A stretch of DNA of 64,000 nt from Collinsella sp. (GCA_029264355.1 JARIBW010000036.1:1-64000); one strand, 5' to 3'; shown: positions 44,714 to 54,196, numbered from the stretch's first letter. The notes: generated by a model from the letters alone, not told the origin. Numbers and translations: made by a program.

Positions 44714-45886
44714 CTACCTGGTGAGGCGCTCGACGTCGCAGGCGATCATGTACTCCTCGTCAGTCGGGAGCACCATGACGGTGACGGAGGAACCCGCGGT
44801 GGAGATGACGCCGGTCGCGCCGCCGACCATGCCCTTGTTCTTCTCGCGGCTGACGCGCACGCCCATCCACTCGAAGCACTCGCATACGGCCTGGCGCGTC
44901 GCCCAATCGTTCTCCCCGATGCCGCCGGTGAAGGTGATGGCGTCGACGCCGGACATGGCGGCGATCATGGACGCGCCCTGCGTGACGACCTTGTAGATGA
45001 ACATATCGAGCGCGAGCAGGCACTTCTCGTCGCCGGCGGCGGCTCCATCGCGGATGTAGCGCACGTCGCTCGTGTTCTCCGAGATGGCGAGGAAGCCCGA
45101 CTGCTTGTTCATCATGGTGTCGACCTCATCGCAGGTGTAGCCCCCCTCGCGCTGGAGATAGCACACGGTGGCCGGGTCGATCGAGCCGCAACGGGTACCC
45201 ATCATGAGACCGTCGAGCGGGGTGAGGCCCATCGTGGTGTCGCGCACCACGCCGTCCTCGATCGCGCACAGCGAGGAACCGTTGCCCAGATGGCAAGACA
45301 GGACGCGATGGCAGGATTCGCCGAGGAGCTCCCTGGCCGTCTGCCACTCATAGCGGTGGCTGGTGCCGTGGGCGCCGTATTTGCGGATGTGCAGCTTCTC
45401 GCGCACCTCGACCGGCAGGGCATAGGTGTAGGCCGCAGGCGGCATGCCCATGTGGAATGAAGTGTCGAACACGGCCACGTTCGGGAGCTCGGGGTACGTC
45501 TCGCGACAGTACTCGATGACGCCGGCCTCGGCATAGTTGTGCAGCGGGGCGAGCGGGGCGACCTCGTAGATCTTGGCGAGGACCTCATCGTCGACGAGCG
45601 CGGAGTCCTCGAAATGCCAACCACCCTGAACGATGCGATGGCCGAAGGCCTCCATCTCGAAACCGTGCTCGTTGATGAGCTCGATGACCTTGCGCACGGC
45701 AGTTCCGTGGTCGGGGAAGTCAACGGTCTCCTTGACCTTCGCACCGTCGCCCACGGAATGGCCGAAAATACCGTCGGCCAGGCCGATGCGCTCGCAATTG
45801 CCCTTGACGAAGACCTCGCGGGTCTTCGTGTTCATCAGCTGGAATTTGAGGCTCGAGCTACCGGCGTTGAGAACGAGAACGTTCAT
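44714..45886 (-). CDS. ackA: Acetate kinase
   Basis: A 390-residue enzyme making ATP and acetate from acetyl phosphate. MNVLVLNAGSSSLKFQL at the start, AFGHRIVQGG, HLGNGSSLCAI and FTGGIGEN are ASKHA acetokinase motifs. CAAGGAG precedes the ATG. Works with Pta; unusually, the two genes point towards each other rather than forming an operon. Confidence 0.97.
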   Translation of the reverse strand: MNVLVLNAGSSSLKFQLMNTKTREVFVKGNCERIGLADGIFGHSVGDGAKVKETVDFPDHGTAVRKVIELINEHGFEMEAFGHRIVQGGWHFEDSALVDDEVLAKIYEVAPLAPLHNYAEAGVIEYCRETYPELPNVAVFDTSFHMGMPPAAYTYALPVEVREKLHIRKYGAHGTSHRYEWQTARELLGESCHRVLSCHLGNGSSLCAIEDGVVRDTTMGLTPLDGLMMGTRCGSIDPATVCYLQREGGYTCDEVDTMMNKQSGFLAISENTSDVRYIRDGAAAGDEKCLLALDMFIYKVVTQGASMIAAMSGVDAITFTGGIGENDWATRQAVCECFEWMGVRVSREKNKGMVGGATGVISTAGSSVTVMVLPTDEEYMIACDVERLTR

Positions 45887-46004
45887 GACACTCCTTGGTG
45901 GTTCGGTTGCCCGGTCGATCCGGGCGGTTTTACACGCATGTTCTTATCATAGCGTGAACGCGGACCCTTGGGGCCGCACAGAAACGCAGCCGCCGGTTGC
46001 GCCC

Positions 46005-46340
46005 CTAAATGAGACTCTCACCAAGCGACTTTCCACCCAGCACATGCAGGTGGAGATGCATGACGGTCTGGCCGGCGGCCTCGCCCTTGTTGGAGATGAC
46101 GCGGAAACCTTCTTCGAGACCCTTGATGCGCGCGACCTCCGACACGGCGTGGGCCATGGCGGCGAGCACCTCGGCGGGCACATCGTCGATGATGCTCTCG
46201 TGGTGCGCTTTGGGGATCACGAGCGTGTGAACGGGGGCCTGGGGATTCAGGTCGTCGAACGCGATGACGAAGTCGTCCTCATACACGATGGTGGCGGGGA
46301 TCTCGTGCTCGGCGATCTTGCAGAAGATGCAGTCGGACAT
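46005..46340 (-). CDS. HIT-family nucleotide hydrolase (HinT type)
   Basis: A 111-residue protein with CIFCKIAEHEIPA at the start (two Cys of a possible zinc site) and the histidine triad HLHLHVLGG near residues 95-103. HinT-type enzymes hydrolyse aminoacyl-AMP and other phosphoramidates. GGAGC precedes the ATG. Located between ackA and xseB on the same strand. Confidence 0.92.
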   Translation of the reverse strand: MSDCIFCKIAEHEIPATIVYEDDFVIAFDDLNPQAPVHTLVIPKAHHESIIDDVPAEVLAAMAHAVSEVARIKGLEEGFRVISNKGEAAGQTVMHLHLHVLGGKSLGESLI

Positions 46341-46477
46341 GGCGAAGCTCCAATCGTCTTAATACGCAGGGGGAAGGAGTGCACAGAGAGGGCGATGCGC
46401 ATATCCGAATCGCTTCCGCGCGCGATGCGCGCAGATGCGAGGTTCGCGCCCGCCCCCTTCTTCACATCGTAGCGAAT

Positions 46478-46744
46478 TTACAGATTGAGGGCGTCGGAAT
46501 CGTCAGCTGGAGAACCGGCCACGAGCTCGTCGTTGCCGTCGATGTCCTTGAGGAGCACCGAGACCTTCTGCTCGGCACCGGCAAGACGGGAGCGCAAGGT
46601 CTTGAGCAGCTCCACACCGCGCGTATAGCTCTCGAGCGACTCCTCGAGCTCCATCTCGCCAGACTCGAGACTGCGGATGATGAGCTCCAGCTCGGTGGAG
46701 GCCTCCTTGTACGTGAGGTCCTCGACGTTCTTGTACTCTGCCAT
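46478..46744 (-). CDS. xseB: Exodeoxyribonuclease VII small subunit
   Basis: An 88-residue helical protein (LTYKEASTELELIIRSLESGEMELEESLESYTRG), the regulatory/structural small subunit of ExoVII. GAAAGGATAAAG lies before the ATG. It follows xseA by 69 nt; several copies associate with one XseA. Confidence 0.93.
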   Translation of the reverse strand: MAEYKNVEDLTYKEASTELELIIRSLESGEMELEESLESYTRGVELLKTLRSRLAGAEQKVSVLLKDIDGNDELVAGSPADDSDALNL

Positions 46745-46813
46745 GTTCTTTATCCTTTCACGTCGCCGCGCTCGCGCGGCAAGATCTCATGATTCGACGC
46801 GCGTCGACGCACG

Positions 46814-48292
46814 CTATGCCCGTGGCTCCCCGGAGCCCTCGACGGCATCGACCGTCGCCAACACATCGCCGTCGACCATGCGCAGGCGCAGGGCATCGCC
46901 CGCATGGAACGCATCGACGTGCGTGGCGACCGAACCGCCGCCGTCATAGGCGATCGAATAGCCTCGGCCCAGGACTTTGAGCGGCGAAAGCGCGTCGAGC
47001 GCGGCCGCCGAACGGCCGAGCTCGGCCGCCGGGCCGCTCAGCAGCTGGGTTCCCCTGGACCTCAAACGAGAGGCCGCGAGCTCCAGGCCGTGCCCCATGC
47101 GGTCCATGTGCACCGTGCTCGAGCGCAACCGCGGTGCCAAACGGTCGAGTTCGGCGGCAAAGCGATCCCGCGATCGCTCGCACGCGGCGCAGAAACGGTC
47201 GACGGTCTGGGCAAGCTCCGCCTCGCGGCGGTCCACGATATTCACCGGGCTGGTGAGGCAGGGGCGCGTCGCGAACGCATCCAAAGACCGATGCTCGCGC
47301 TCGAGCCGCACCTCCATGGCCCGTCCGAGCCGGCCGCCCAGCCCGTCACAAGCGGCGGCGGCGCCGGCGATCTTGCCCTCGAGCACTCGCTGCAAGCGCC
47401 GCTCGCGGCCATCTAAGGCGTTCACCAACTCGGAGAACTCCGGAGCGATGGATTCCGCCGCCGCGGTGGGCGTGGAGCAGCGGCGATCGCCCACCATGTC
47501 GCAGATCGAGTTATCAGGCTCATGGCCGATGCCCGTGACCACCGGCACGGGACACGCGGCAACCGCGCGCGCCAGGCCCTCGTCGTTGAAGGTCATGAGG
47601 TCCTCGAAGGAACCGCCGCCTCGCACGAGCAGGATGCAGTCGGGCGCCGGCGTGATGGAGGATGCGCGCCGCAAACCCTCGATGAGCTCTTCCGGGGCCC
47701 CCTCGCCCTGCACCTTGGCGCCCACGCACACGACTTCGACCATGGGGTTGCGACGGCGCAACGTGCGCTTCACGTCGTTGATGACCGCACCGGAAAGCGA
47801 GGTCACCACGGCCACCCGCGTGCAAAACACGGGGATGCGGCGCTTGCGCTCGGGCTCCATGAGCCCCTCGCGGCGCAGCTTCTCCGCGAGTTGGGCGACC
47901 TGCTGACGCAGCAGCCCCTCCCCCGCCAGGGTGAAGGAGCTCGCCTTGAAACTCATCTTGCCCGTCGGCTTGTACAAGTCGAACGAACCGGTGAACAGCA
48001 CCTGCAAGCCGTCGCGCAAATCGAATGCGCGCCTACCGTACGTGTCCTTCCACACGATGCACTCGAGTGCGGCCGACTCGTCCTTGATTTGAAAGTAGCA
48101 GTGACCGCTGCGGGCGTTCGGTCCGCGAAACCCGGTGACCTCTCCCAAAACGGTGATTTTGGGAACGCCGTGCAAGGCGCCTGCCGCCAGCTCGGCGGCC
48201 TGCGAAACCGACAGGGCATCCGAATCGGCCTCACCCGTCGCGGCCGCCCGCGGCTGGCCGGGCGCATCTCCCGTCAAATTCCAGGCACTCAT
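46814..48292 (-). CDS. xseA: Exodeoxyribonuclease VII large subunit
   Basis: A 492-residue nuclease subunit degrading single-stranded DNA from both ends. The N-terminal OB-fold (about 25-130) has VLGEVTGFRGPNARSGHCYFQIKD; the catalytic region has VAVVTSLSGAVINDV, RGGGSFEDLMTFNDE and TGIGHEPDNSICDMVGDRR-type motifs; a coiled coil and C-terminal VLGRGYSIAYD follow. GAGGAGG precedes the ATG. Confidence 0.95.
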   Translation of the reverse strand: MSAWNLTGDAPGQPRAAATGEADSDALSVSQAAELAAGALHGVPKITVLGEVTGFRGPNARSGHCYFQIKDESAALECIVWKDTYGRRAFDLRDGLQVLFTGSFDLYKPTGKMSFKASSFTLAGEGLLRQQVAQLAEKLRREGLMEPERKRRIPVFCTRVAVVTSLSGAVINDVKRTLRRRNPMVEVVCVGAKVQGEGAPEELIEGLRRASSITPAPDCILLVRGGGSFEDLMTFNDEGLARAVAACPVPVVTGIGHEPDNSICDMVGDRRCSTPTAAAESIAPEFSELVNALDGRERRLQRVLEGKIAGAAAACDGLGGRLGRAMEVRLEREHRSLDAFATRPCLTSPVNIVDRREAELAQTVDRFCAACERSRDRFAAELDRLAPRLRSSTVHMDRMGHGLELAASRLRSRGTQLLSGPAAELGRSAAALDALSPLKVLGRGYSIAYDGGGSVATHVDAFHAGDALRLRMVDGDVLATVDAVEGSGEPRA

Positions 48293-48350
48293 GAGAACAC
48301 CTCCTCTTCTCGTCCATCCATCGGTACTCTAGCGCGACGTGCGGACAAAA

Positions 48351-49055
48351 CTAGTTGTCGTCATCGCGATGCGTGCGAGCAAGGAGGTACAGCAGCTGGA
48401 GCACGCTGGAGAGCGCCGCCGCCACGTAGGTGAGCGCCGCGGCGGTCAGCACCTTGCGGGCGCCGCGCACATTCACCTCGCTCATACCCGAGCCCTCGAT
48501 ATAGGCCACGGCACGGCGGCTCGCGTCGATCTCGACGGGCAACGTGACAAGCTGGAACACCACGGAGAACGCGAACATGGCGATGGCAAGCGACGTCAGA
48601 CCGGCCATATCCATCATGAAGCCGAACAGGAACACGATGGTCCAGATGTTCTGGGTGAAGTTGACGATGGGCACGAGGGCGTGACGCACCCTCATCATGA
48701 AATAGCCGCTCTCCCGCTGGGCCGCATGGCCCGCCTCATGACAGGCGACCGCCACGCTGGCGACCGATCCGCCGCTGAGATTCTCCCGCGAGAGATAGAG
48801 GTTGTTGTCGCGCGGGTCGTAGTGGTCGCTCAAATGGCCGGGGGTCCCGAGAATTCCCACGCGGGCGCAACCGGATGCGTCGAGCATGCGGCGAGCGACC
48901 TGCTCACCGGTCTCCCCATCCGAGGGAACGCGGGACCAACGCCGGTACGTGGAGTCGACATAGCTCTGCGCCATGAGCCCGACGACCGTCGTGACCAGCA
49001 CGATGATCAGATAAAACGGGTCGTAGCCATAGCCGAAATAGCCGTAATGGGGCAT
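48351..49055 (-). CDS. Membrane zinc metallopeptidase, YugP type
   Basis: A 234-residue membrane protein. HEAGH (His106, His110) is the HExxH zinc motif, with four hydrophobic segments (about 14-30, 125-160, 180-195, 205-225). The N-terminus MPHYGYFGYGYDPFY is aromatic-rich, as in YugP (COG2738). ATG 49055 follows GAAAGGATCC; the longer frame upstream is a shadow of tgt. Substrate unknown. Confidence 0.88.
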   Translation of the reverse strand: MPHYGYFGYGYDPFYLIIVLVTTVVGLMAQSYVDSTYRRWSRVPSDGETGEQVARRMLDASGCARVGILGTPGHLSDHYDPRDNNLYLSRENLSGGSVASVAVACHEAGHAAQRESGYFMMRVRHALVPIVNFTQNIWTIVFLFGFMMDMAGLTSLAIAMFAFSVVFQLVTLPVEIDASRRAVAYIEGSGMSEVNVRGARKVLTAAALTYVAAALSSVLQLLYLLARTHRDDDN

Positions 49056-49104
49056 GGGGATCCTTTCAGATGCAGTGTGCACATGTGGGTCCTTGTACCC
49101 AAAA

Positions 49105-49134
49105 GAGCGCCCCGACCTTTCAGATCGGGGCGCT
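49105..49134 (-). terminator. tgt terminator
   Basis: Stem AGCGCCCCGA (49106-49115) with TCGGGGCGCT (49125-49134), 9-nt loop, followed on the minus strand by CTCTTTT. It lies 25 nt past the tgt stop. Confidence 0.8.
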
Positions 49135-49158
49135 TTCGCACAGATGCGACGCGCAGGC

Positions 49159-50298
49159 TTAGAAGTCCACGGCTCCCTCACCGGCCATCCACTCGGCCTG
49201 GAACTCGGCGTATCGGCCGTCGATGATGGCCCGACGCGCACGGCGCATGAGATCGAGCAGGAAGTAGATGTTGTGCTGCGACAGCAAGATCCCGCCGAGC
49301 ATCTCCTTCTGCGTGACCATATGGCGGATGAGCGCACGGCTGTAGCCGCCGGTGCACACCGGGCAGGTGCATTTCTCATCGATGGGGCGCGGGTCCTTGG
49401 CGAACTTGGCGTTCTTGAGGTTCATGCGACCGGAGCTCGAGAAGGCGGTGCCCATACGGCCGGTGCGGGTGGGCAGCACGCAGTCGAACATGTCCACGCC
49501 GCAGCCGACACCGCGCACGAGCGTGGTGGGATTGCCCACGCCCATGAGATATCGGGGCTTTAGGCGCGGCATGTACTCGGACACGAGCGGCGCGAGGGTT
49601 TCGAACATGACCTCGTGGGGTTCGCCCACCGAGTAACCGCCGATGCCGTAACCGGGAAAGTCGCCGATCTCCTCGAGGTGCTTGAGGGAGCGTAGGCGCA
49701 GGTCCAAATGCATGCCTCCCTGCACGATGCCGAACAGCGCCTGGTCGTCGCGGGCATGGGCCTTGTAGCAGCGCTCGGCCCACATGCTTGAGAGCTCGAC
49801 GGCGCGTTCCACGAACTTGCGCGTGGCGGGGTAACCCGGGCATTGGTCGAGCTGCATGCAGATGTCGCTGCCGAGCTTCATGGCGATCTCCATGTTGTCC
49901 TCGGGCGTCCAGAACACATGGCTGCCATCGTAATCGGTGGCGATGAAACGCACGCCCTCGTCGGTGAGCTTGACCGCGTCGGAATGGGAGAAGATCTGAA
50001 AACCGCCCGAATCCGTGAGGATCGGACCGTGCCAATTCATGAAATCGTGCAGGCCGCCGAGTTCGGCCACCGTGTCGGCACCCGGGCGCATGGCGAGATG
50101 ATAGGTGTTGGCGAGCACGATCTGGGCGCCGAGGTCCTTCACGGTCTCGGTGGGGATGCCCTTGACGTTGGCCTTGGTGCCCACGGGCATGAAGATCGGG
50201 GTCTCGATATCGCCGTGCGGCGTATGGAGGATGCCGGCGCGCGCATGCGTCTTGGGATCCTCGGCGACGATCTCGTATTTGAACAGGGATTGGTCCAT
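49159..50298 (-). CDS. tgt: tRNA-guanine transglycosylase
   Basis: A 379-residue enzyme inserting the queuine precursor preQ1 at position 34 of GUN tRNAs. MPVGTKANVKG, the active TDSGGFQIFS, GGYSVGEP, the nucleophile Asp region GVDMFDCVLPTR, and the zinc ligands CTCPVCTGGYSRALIRH are all present. CGAGGAGCC precedes the ATG. Functionally linked to queA and queH at 52970-54854. Confidence 0.97.
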   Translation of the reverse strand: MDQSLFKYEIVAEDPKTHARAGILHTPHGDIETPIFMPVGTKANVKGIPTETVKDLGAQIVLANTYHLAMRPGADTVAELGGLHDFMNWHGPILTDSGGFQIFSHSDAVKLTDEGVRFIATDYDGSHVFWTPEDNMEIAMKLGSDICMQLDQCPGYPATRKFVERAVELSSMWAERCYKAHARDDQALFGIVQGGMHLDLRLRSLKHLEEIGDFPGYGIGGYSVGEPHEVMFETLAPLVSEYMPRLKPRYLMGVGNPTTLVRGVGCGVDMFDCVLPTRTGRMGTAFSSSGRMNLKNAKFAKDPRPIDEKCTCPVCTGGYSRALIRHMVTQKEMLGGILLSQHNIYFLLDLMRRARRAIIDGRYAEFQAEWMAGEGAVDF

Positions 50299-50491
50299 GA
50301 AACGGCTCCTCGATTGTCCGGCGCAGCAGGGGCCATGCGGTGGCAGGCCCCCGTCGCGCCGCGTGTTTTCAGCCGTTTATTGTACTATCGCGCACCGCGC
50401 ACCGCGCCATTCAACGGGAAATGAGCTGGAATCCCACCTGGAGCACAACGCCGACGGCCCAAAGCGATGCCGGCGAAATCGAGTCGCCCCC

Positions 50492-50950
50492 CTACTTGGC
50501 ACCGGGCAAACCGTCACCCGCACCGCGATAAGGACGTTTGAGGGCAAGCAACCGGTCGCGCACTTCCTCGCACTGGGATATTGCCCGGGCGACGCGTTCA
50601 CGCGATTCGGCGATGCGCTGCTGGACCATGGCGTCCATGAAAACGTTGTCGAACAGCCAATCGGCGGTGAGCAGGAACCCCCCGACGTCGGGACCGATGC
50701 CCGAGAACCCCCGGACGTCCCTCAGCTCATCCGCCAGGCGGGAAAGCGCGCGCTGAGCCGCGTCGAGATGCTCCTGCGCGGTCTGCATCCTGCCGTGCTT
50801 GAACGCGGAGATCCAAAACCCTCCACCGAACATGTCGAGAAGGCCCCAGTTCCGCGCGCTCTTGAGGTCTCGCGCTGCGGCGGCGAGGCAATCCAGCGCG
50901 TCCTCGACGGCCGCGAGCGCCTCATCGATCTCGATCTCCCTCTGAGCCAT
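50492..50950 (-). CDS. Conserved hypothetical helical protein
   Basis: A 152-residue soluble protein with a central glycine motif GLLDMFGGGFWISAFKHG followed by an amphipathic helix (MQTAQEHLDAAQRALSRLADEL). It is predicted mostly helical, with no membrane segment. ATG 50950 follows GGGGGCGAT; an extension to 50977 has no better site. Divergent from the coiled-coil gene at 51084, with 133 bp between. I do not recognise a function. Confidence 0.72.
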   Translation of the reverse strand: MAQREIEIDEALAAVEDALDCLAAAARDLKSARNWGLLDMFGGGFWISAFKHGRMQTAQEHLDAAQRALSRLADELRDVRGFSGIGPDVGGFLLTADWLFDNVFMDAMVQQRIAESRERVARAISQCEEVRDRLLALKRPYRGAGDGLPGAK

Positions 50951-51083
50951 ATCGCCCCCTTTTTCCGCCTGCGTCACTTCCGCGTGATTCTACCGTTAAA
51001 AGCGCATGGAGACCACCGTGCAACCGCGGTGGGAGAAGCCCTATCATAGATGGACGAATCGGACGATCACGGGGAGGCGCGCC

Positions 51084-52490
51084 ATGTGCGACCAGGATGA
51101 ATTGCAAGACCAGCCGGCAAGTGCCGACGCAGCCGAACCCCTTGCCAAGACTTCCGGCGCTGTCGAAGGTGCCGAGGGCGAGCCATCGGGGCAGATCCCG
51201 GCATTCCTCGCCCAAAACCCGATGGCGGCCACCCACGAGGCCGGCGCCCCCAATGAACCGGCAGATGAAAACGAGCTGGACACCACGGACGCCGATGACG
51301 GCAAGCTCCGGATCAGCGGCCCCGGCGAGGCCGAAGACACGGGGGCCGTCGGGTCTTCCGGCCCCTCCGGCCTGTTCTCCGAGGGCGTTGCGAGCATGAA
51401 GGCCATGAGCAATGCGCGGCGCGCGCATGCCGAGGCCCGCGACGAACTCGAACGACTTCAGAACACCATCGCCGCGCGCGAGAGCGAACTCGCGCATCGC
51501 CGCGACGTCGAGTCGAACTACGATGCGATCATCGAGCGGGAGCGTGCGCGCAAGCGCGACGCCGAACAGGCGGCCGAAGACTTGAAGGCCGAGCGCGATT
51601 CGACGGCCGAGCGAGTAAGCCGGCTCAAGCGCGAGCTCGAGCAGATGCGCGAGGAGGACACGACCACGGAGAAGCGCCTCAAGGTCACCCTCGACGCCGC
51701 AACCGACAAAGAGCGGTCCGCGCGCGAGGCCGGACGCCGTCTCCAAAACCGCCTCGACGACGCGAAGAGCGACCTCGAACGCCTCAACGAGGAACGACGA
51801 GCCAGCCTTATCGCATCCGAGCAGGCCATTGCCAGCGCAGAGAAGCGCCTCGAAACCCTCAATACCGAATACGCCGAGCTCCAGCGCAACCCCTCCGCCA
51901 ACTCCGCAGGATACTCGGTCAGGACGCGCGAACTCGAATTCGAGATCTCCGATGCCGCCGCGGCGCTTCGCAGCGCCCGGGAGGATCTGCCGCAGACCGA
52001 CCGAGAAACGCAACGCGCCATCGACGAGGCGCTCGCCGCCGTCGCGGCCGCGCAAAAGCCCATCGCCGCCGCAAAGGCCGTTTTCGATGAGGCGGCGGAT
52101 GCATCCGACAAGGCCCGCGACGCCTATGGCGAGGCGAAAGAGGCCGCCGAATCACGTCAAAAGGAGCTGCGGAAGCGAATCGGGGATGAGGAGAAGGCCC
52201 TCAAGTCGCAAGATCGCTCCATAACGGACAAGCTCGAAGAGGCGAGGGCGGCGCAGGCCGTCATGGACGAGGCCGAGGGCGTCATCGCCCACCCGGAGGT
52301 GACCGAGGCGATCGCCCACGCCCTCGAGGCCGATCGGGCCGAGCACGGCGACCGCGTGTCCGAAGTCGAGCAGCTCGCAAACACCGAACGCGACGTGCGA
52401 GAGCAAACGCGCGCCTCGCGCATCCGATTCATCGCCGCGGTCGCGGGGATAGCGCTGCTGGGCATCTTGGCGATCTGGATGCTCCTGTAG
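51084..52490 (+). CDS. Tail-anchored coiled-coil protein of unknown function
   Basis: A 468-residue protein. The first 110 residues are acidic and disordered (DDGKLRISGPGEAEDTGAVG). From about 120 to 435 it is long coiled coil, rich in Glu, Arg, Ala and Lys heptads, broken by a short Asn/Ser/Tyr loop (NPSANSAGYS, near 270). A single hydrophobic helix ends it (FIAAVAGIALLGILAIWMLL). GGGGAGG precedes ATG 51084. It suggests a membrane-tethered spacer or scaffold. Coiled coils match many families, so homology is not clear. Confidence 0.72.
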   Translation: MCDQDELQDQPASADAAEPLAKTSGAVEGAEGEPSGQIPAFLAQNPMAATHEAGAPNEPADENELDTTDADDGKLRISGPGEAEDTGAVGSSGPSGLFSEGVASMKAMSNARRAHAEARDELERLQNTIAARESELAHRRDVESNYDAIIERERARKRDAEQAAEDLKAERDSTAERVSRLKRELEQMREEDTTTEKRLKVTLDAATDKERSAREAGRRLQNRLDDAKSDLERLNEERRASLIASEQAIASAEKRLETLNTEYAELQRNPSANSAGYSVRTRELEFEISDAAAALRSAREDLPQTDRETQRAIDEALAAVAAAQKPIAAAKAVFDEAADASDKARDAYGEAKEAAESRQKELRKRIGDEEKALKSQDRSITDKLEEARAAQAVMDEAEGVIAHPEVTEAIAHALEADRAEHGDRVSEVEQLANTERDVREQTRASRIRFIAAVAGIALLGILAIWMLL

Positions 52491-52581
52491 CACTGGCCTG
52501 CACATCGGATGAGGGGCCGCCCGCCCACGCGGACGACCCCTCGTTGAACGTACTTTTCCCTCTGCACCCCGCATTGACAAA

Positions 52582-52622
52582 GGCGGCGGCACCGCCTCTC
52601 GCGGTACCGCCGCCTCTTTCAC
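52582..52622 (+). terminator. Hairpin after the coiled-coil gene
   Basis: GGCGGCGGcACCGC (52582-52595) pairs with GCGGTaCCGCCGCC (52601-52614) with one mismatch, followed by TCTTTCACTTTC. It lies 90 nt beyond the stop and is a plausible plus-strand terminator. Confidence 0.55.
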
Positions 52623-52765
52623 TTTCTACGGTGGACTCGCCCACTTTCCCTTACCGAGAGAACGGGACCATTCGATTCATCGAGCCCGCCGATGCGTTTC
52701 CTCTTCGATCGTCCTACCAACCAACCGGTGGAACAAAGAACGGCGCGTGCGCCGGCATCTTGCAT

Positions 52766-52825
52766 CTACCCGATCTCGGTATCGCAGGCGGCGGGCCCGA
52801 AAGCTGCTATATCTTCAAAACCCAT
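52766..52825 (-). CDS. Candidate 19-residue peptide with strong ribosome site
   Basis: The frame reads MGFEDIAAFGPAACDTEIG and stops. GGAGG (52834-52838) lies 8 nt before the ATG, a better match than many real genes here. A second ATG directly follows the stop and opens a frame of about 49 codons with poor coding bias. The peptide is acidic with one Cys. It could be a leader or signal peptide, or chance. Downstream of queA on the same strand. Confidence 0.25.
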   Translation of the reverse strand: MGFEDIAAFGPAACDTEIG

Positions 52826-52969
52826 CGGACACACCTCCCGTCTCGGTCGCGGTGACGTTGCGACTCTTTTTGGTACACCCTGTCTATGCCCCAGACGCCA
52901 GTGGTCTTACATATCGAATGCCAATATCCCGTGAACGGTACGATAGCGCCGGCAAATGGCGCTGGAACC

Positions 52970-54196
52970 TTACTCGATGAGCATTGCATCGCCAAAACTG
53001 AAGAAACGATACCTCTCGCGCACGGCCTCCTCATATGCATCGATGATCTGGTCGCGCGTGGCGAGGGCCGAGACGAGCATCATGAGCGTGGAACGCGGCA
53101 CGTGGAAGTTCGTGATGAGCGCGTCGACCACATGGAAGGTCGAGCCCGGCATGAGGTACAGATTGGTGGTGGCGTCTTCACGCACGGTGATATCGCCCTC
53201 GCCGCGCACGTCCGCGCCGTCCTCGCGCCCCTCGAAGCCTCGCGCCGTGACCGCGGGGTCACTCGCCGGGGCCGCGGCGTCCCACGCGCTCTCGAGGGAT
53301 CGCACGGCGGTCGTGCCCACCGCGATCACGCGATGACCGGCGGCCTTGGTCGCGTGCACGGCCTCCACGACCTCGACCGGCACATGGTAGCGCTCGGTGT
53401 GCATGACATGCTCGGTGGGGTCGTCCTCCTCCACCAGGCGGAAGGTGTCGATACCCACCTCGAGCTCGACCGTCGCCCAGCCGCAACCCTTCTCCTTGAT
53501 GCGCTGGATGAGCTCCGGGGTGAAGTGCAGACCGGCGGTCGGGGCCGCGGCCGAGTGCTCCTCGCTCATAGCGTACACGGTCTGGTATTTCTCCGGGTCC
53601 CCCTCGTAGCCGGTGATATAGGGCGGCAGCGGGACATGGCCCGCGGCGTGGATGGACTCGTCGAGCGTGCGCGGCGCGCCGTCCTCGTCCTCGCCCACGG
53701 GCTCGAAGCGCACGAGGCGACCGCCCTTCGAATCATCGATGAAATCAAGGATCTCGGCGGTGAGCACGATGGGCGCGCCCTCCGGCGCGAGCAGGCCGCC
53801 GGCGCGGTACTCGACGACGTTGCCCGGCTTGAGGCGCTTGCCGGGGTTCACCAGGCACTCCCACACATGCCCGAGAGGATCGACGTCCTCGCGGCGGCGG
53901 AGCAGCAGCGTCTCGGCCACGCCGCCCGTCGGCTTCCTGCCGATGAGGCGGGCGGGCATGACGCGCGTCTGGTTGGCGACCAGCAGGTCACCGGGCTCAA
54001 GGTAATCGACGATATCGTGAAAATGGCGGTGCTCGACGGAGCCGCCGTGCTCGAGCGCGACCGCATCCGCGGCGCGGGTGGGACCGCCCTCGAGCTCGCG
54101 GTTCACGACCAGGAGGCGACAGGAGTCGCGTGGCTCGGCGGGGGCCTGGGCGATCAGCTCGTCGGGCAGGTTGTAATCAAAATCATCGGTGCGCAT
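52970..54196 (-). CDS. queA: S-adenosylmethionine:tRNA ribosyltransferase-isomerase
   Basis: A 408-residue enzyme adding the epoxycyclopentane of queuosine to preQ1 on tRNA. MRTDDFDYNLPDELIAQ, RVMPARLIGRK, PTAGLHFT and TNFHVPRSTLMMLVSA are diagnostic. It has an insert near 310-330 (ASDPAVTARGFEGREDGADVRG region) compared with shorter family members. GAAAGGTGGCGCC precedes ATG 54196. queH lies 61 nt upstream. Confidence 0.96.
   Translation of the reverse strand: MRTDDFDYNLPDELIAQAPAEPRDSCRLLVVNRELEGGPTRAADAVALEHGGSVEHRHFHDIVDYLEPGDLLVANQTRVMPARLIGRKPTGGVAETLLLRRREDVDPLGHVWECLVNPGKRLKPGNVVEYRAGGLLAPEGAPIVLTAEILDFIDDSKGGRLVRFEPVGEDEDGAPRTLDESIHAAGHVPLPPYITGYEGDPEKYQTVYAMSEEHSAAAPTAGLHFTPELIQRIKEKGCGWATVELEVGIDTFRLVEEDDPTEHVMHTERYHVPVEVVEAVHATKAAGHRVIAVGTTAVRSLESAWDAAAPASDPAVTARGFEGREDGADVRGEGDITVREDATTNLYLMPGSTFHVVDALITNFHVPRSTLMMLVSALATRDQIIDAYEEAVRERYRFFSFGDAMLIE

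Larger units (their letters stand above)
52491..52969. other. 479-bp intergenic region between the coiled-coil gene and queA
   Basis: The left third holds hairpins (52516-52545 and 52582-52614). The rest has mixed composition, lower in GC near 52850-52920, with no gene of normal size. A 19-codon frame with a strong ribosome site (52766-52825) is listed separately. No terminator for queA was recognised here. Confidence 0.5.
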
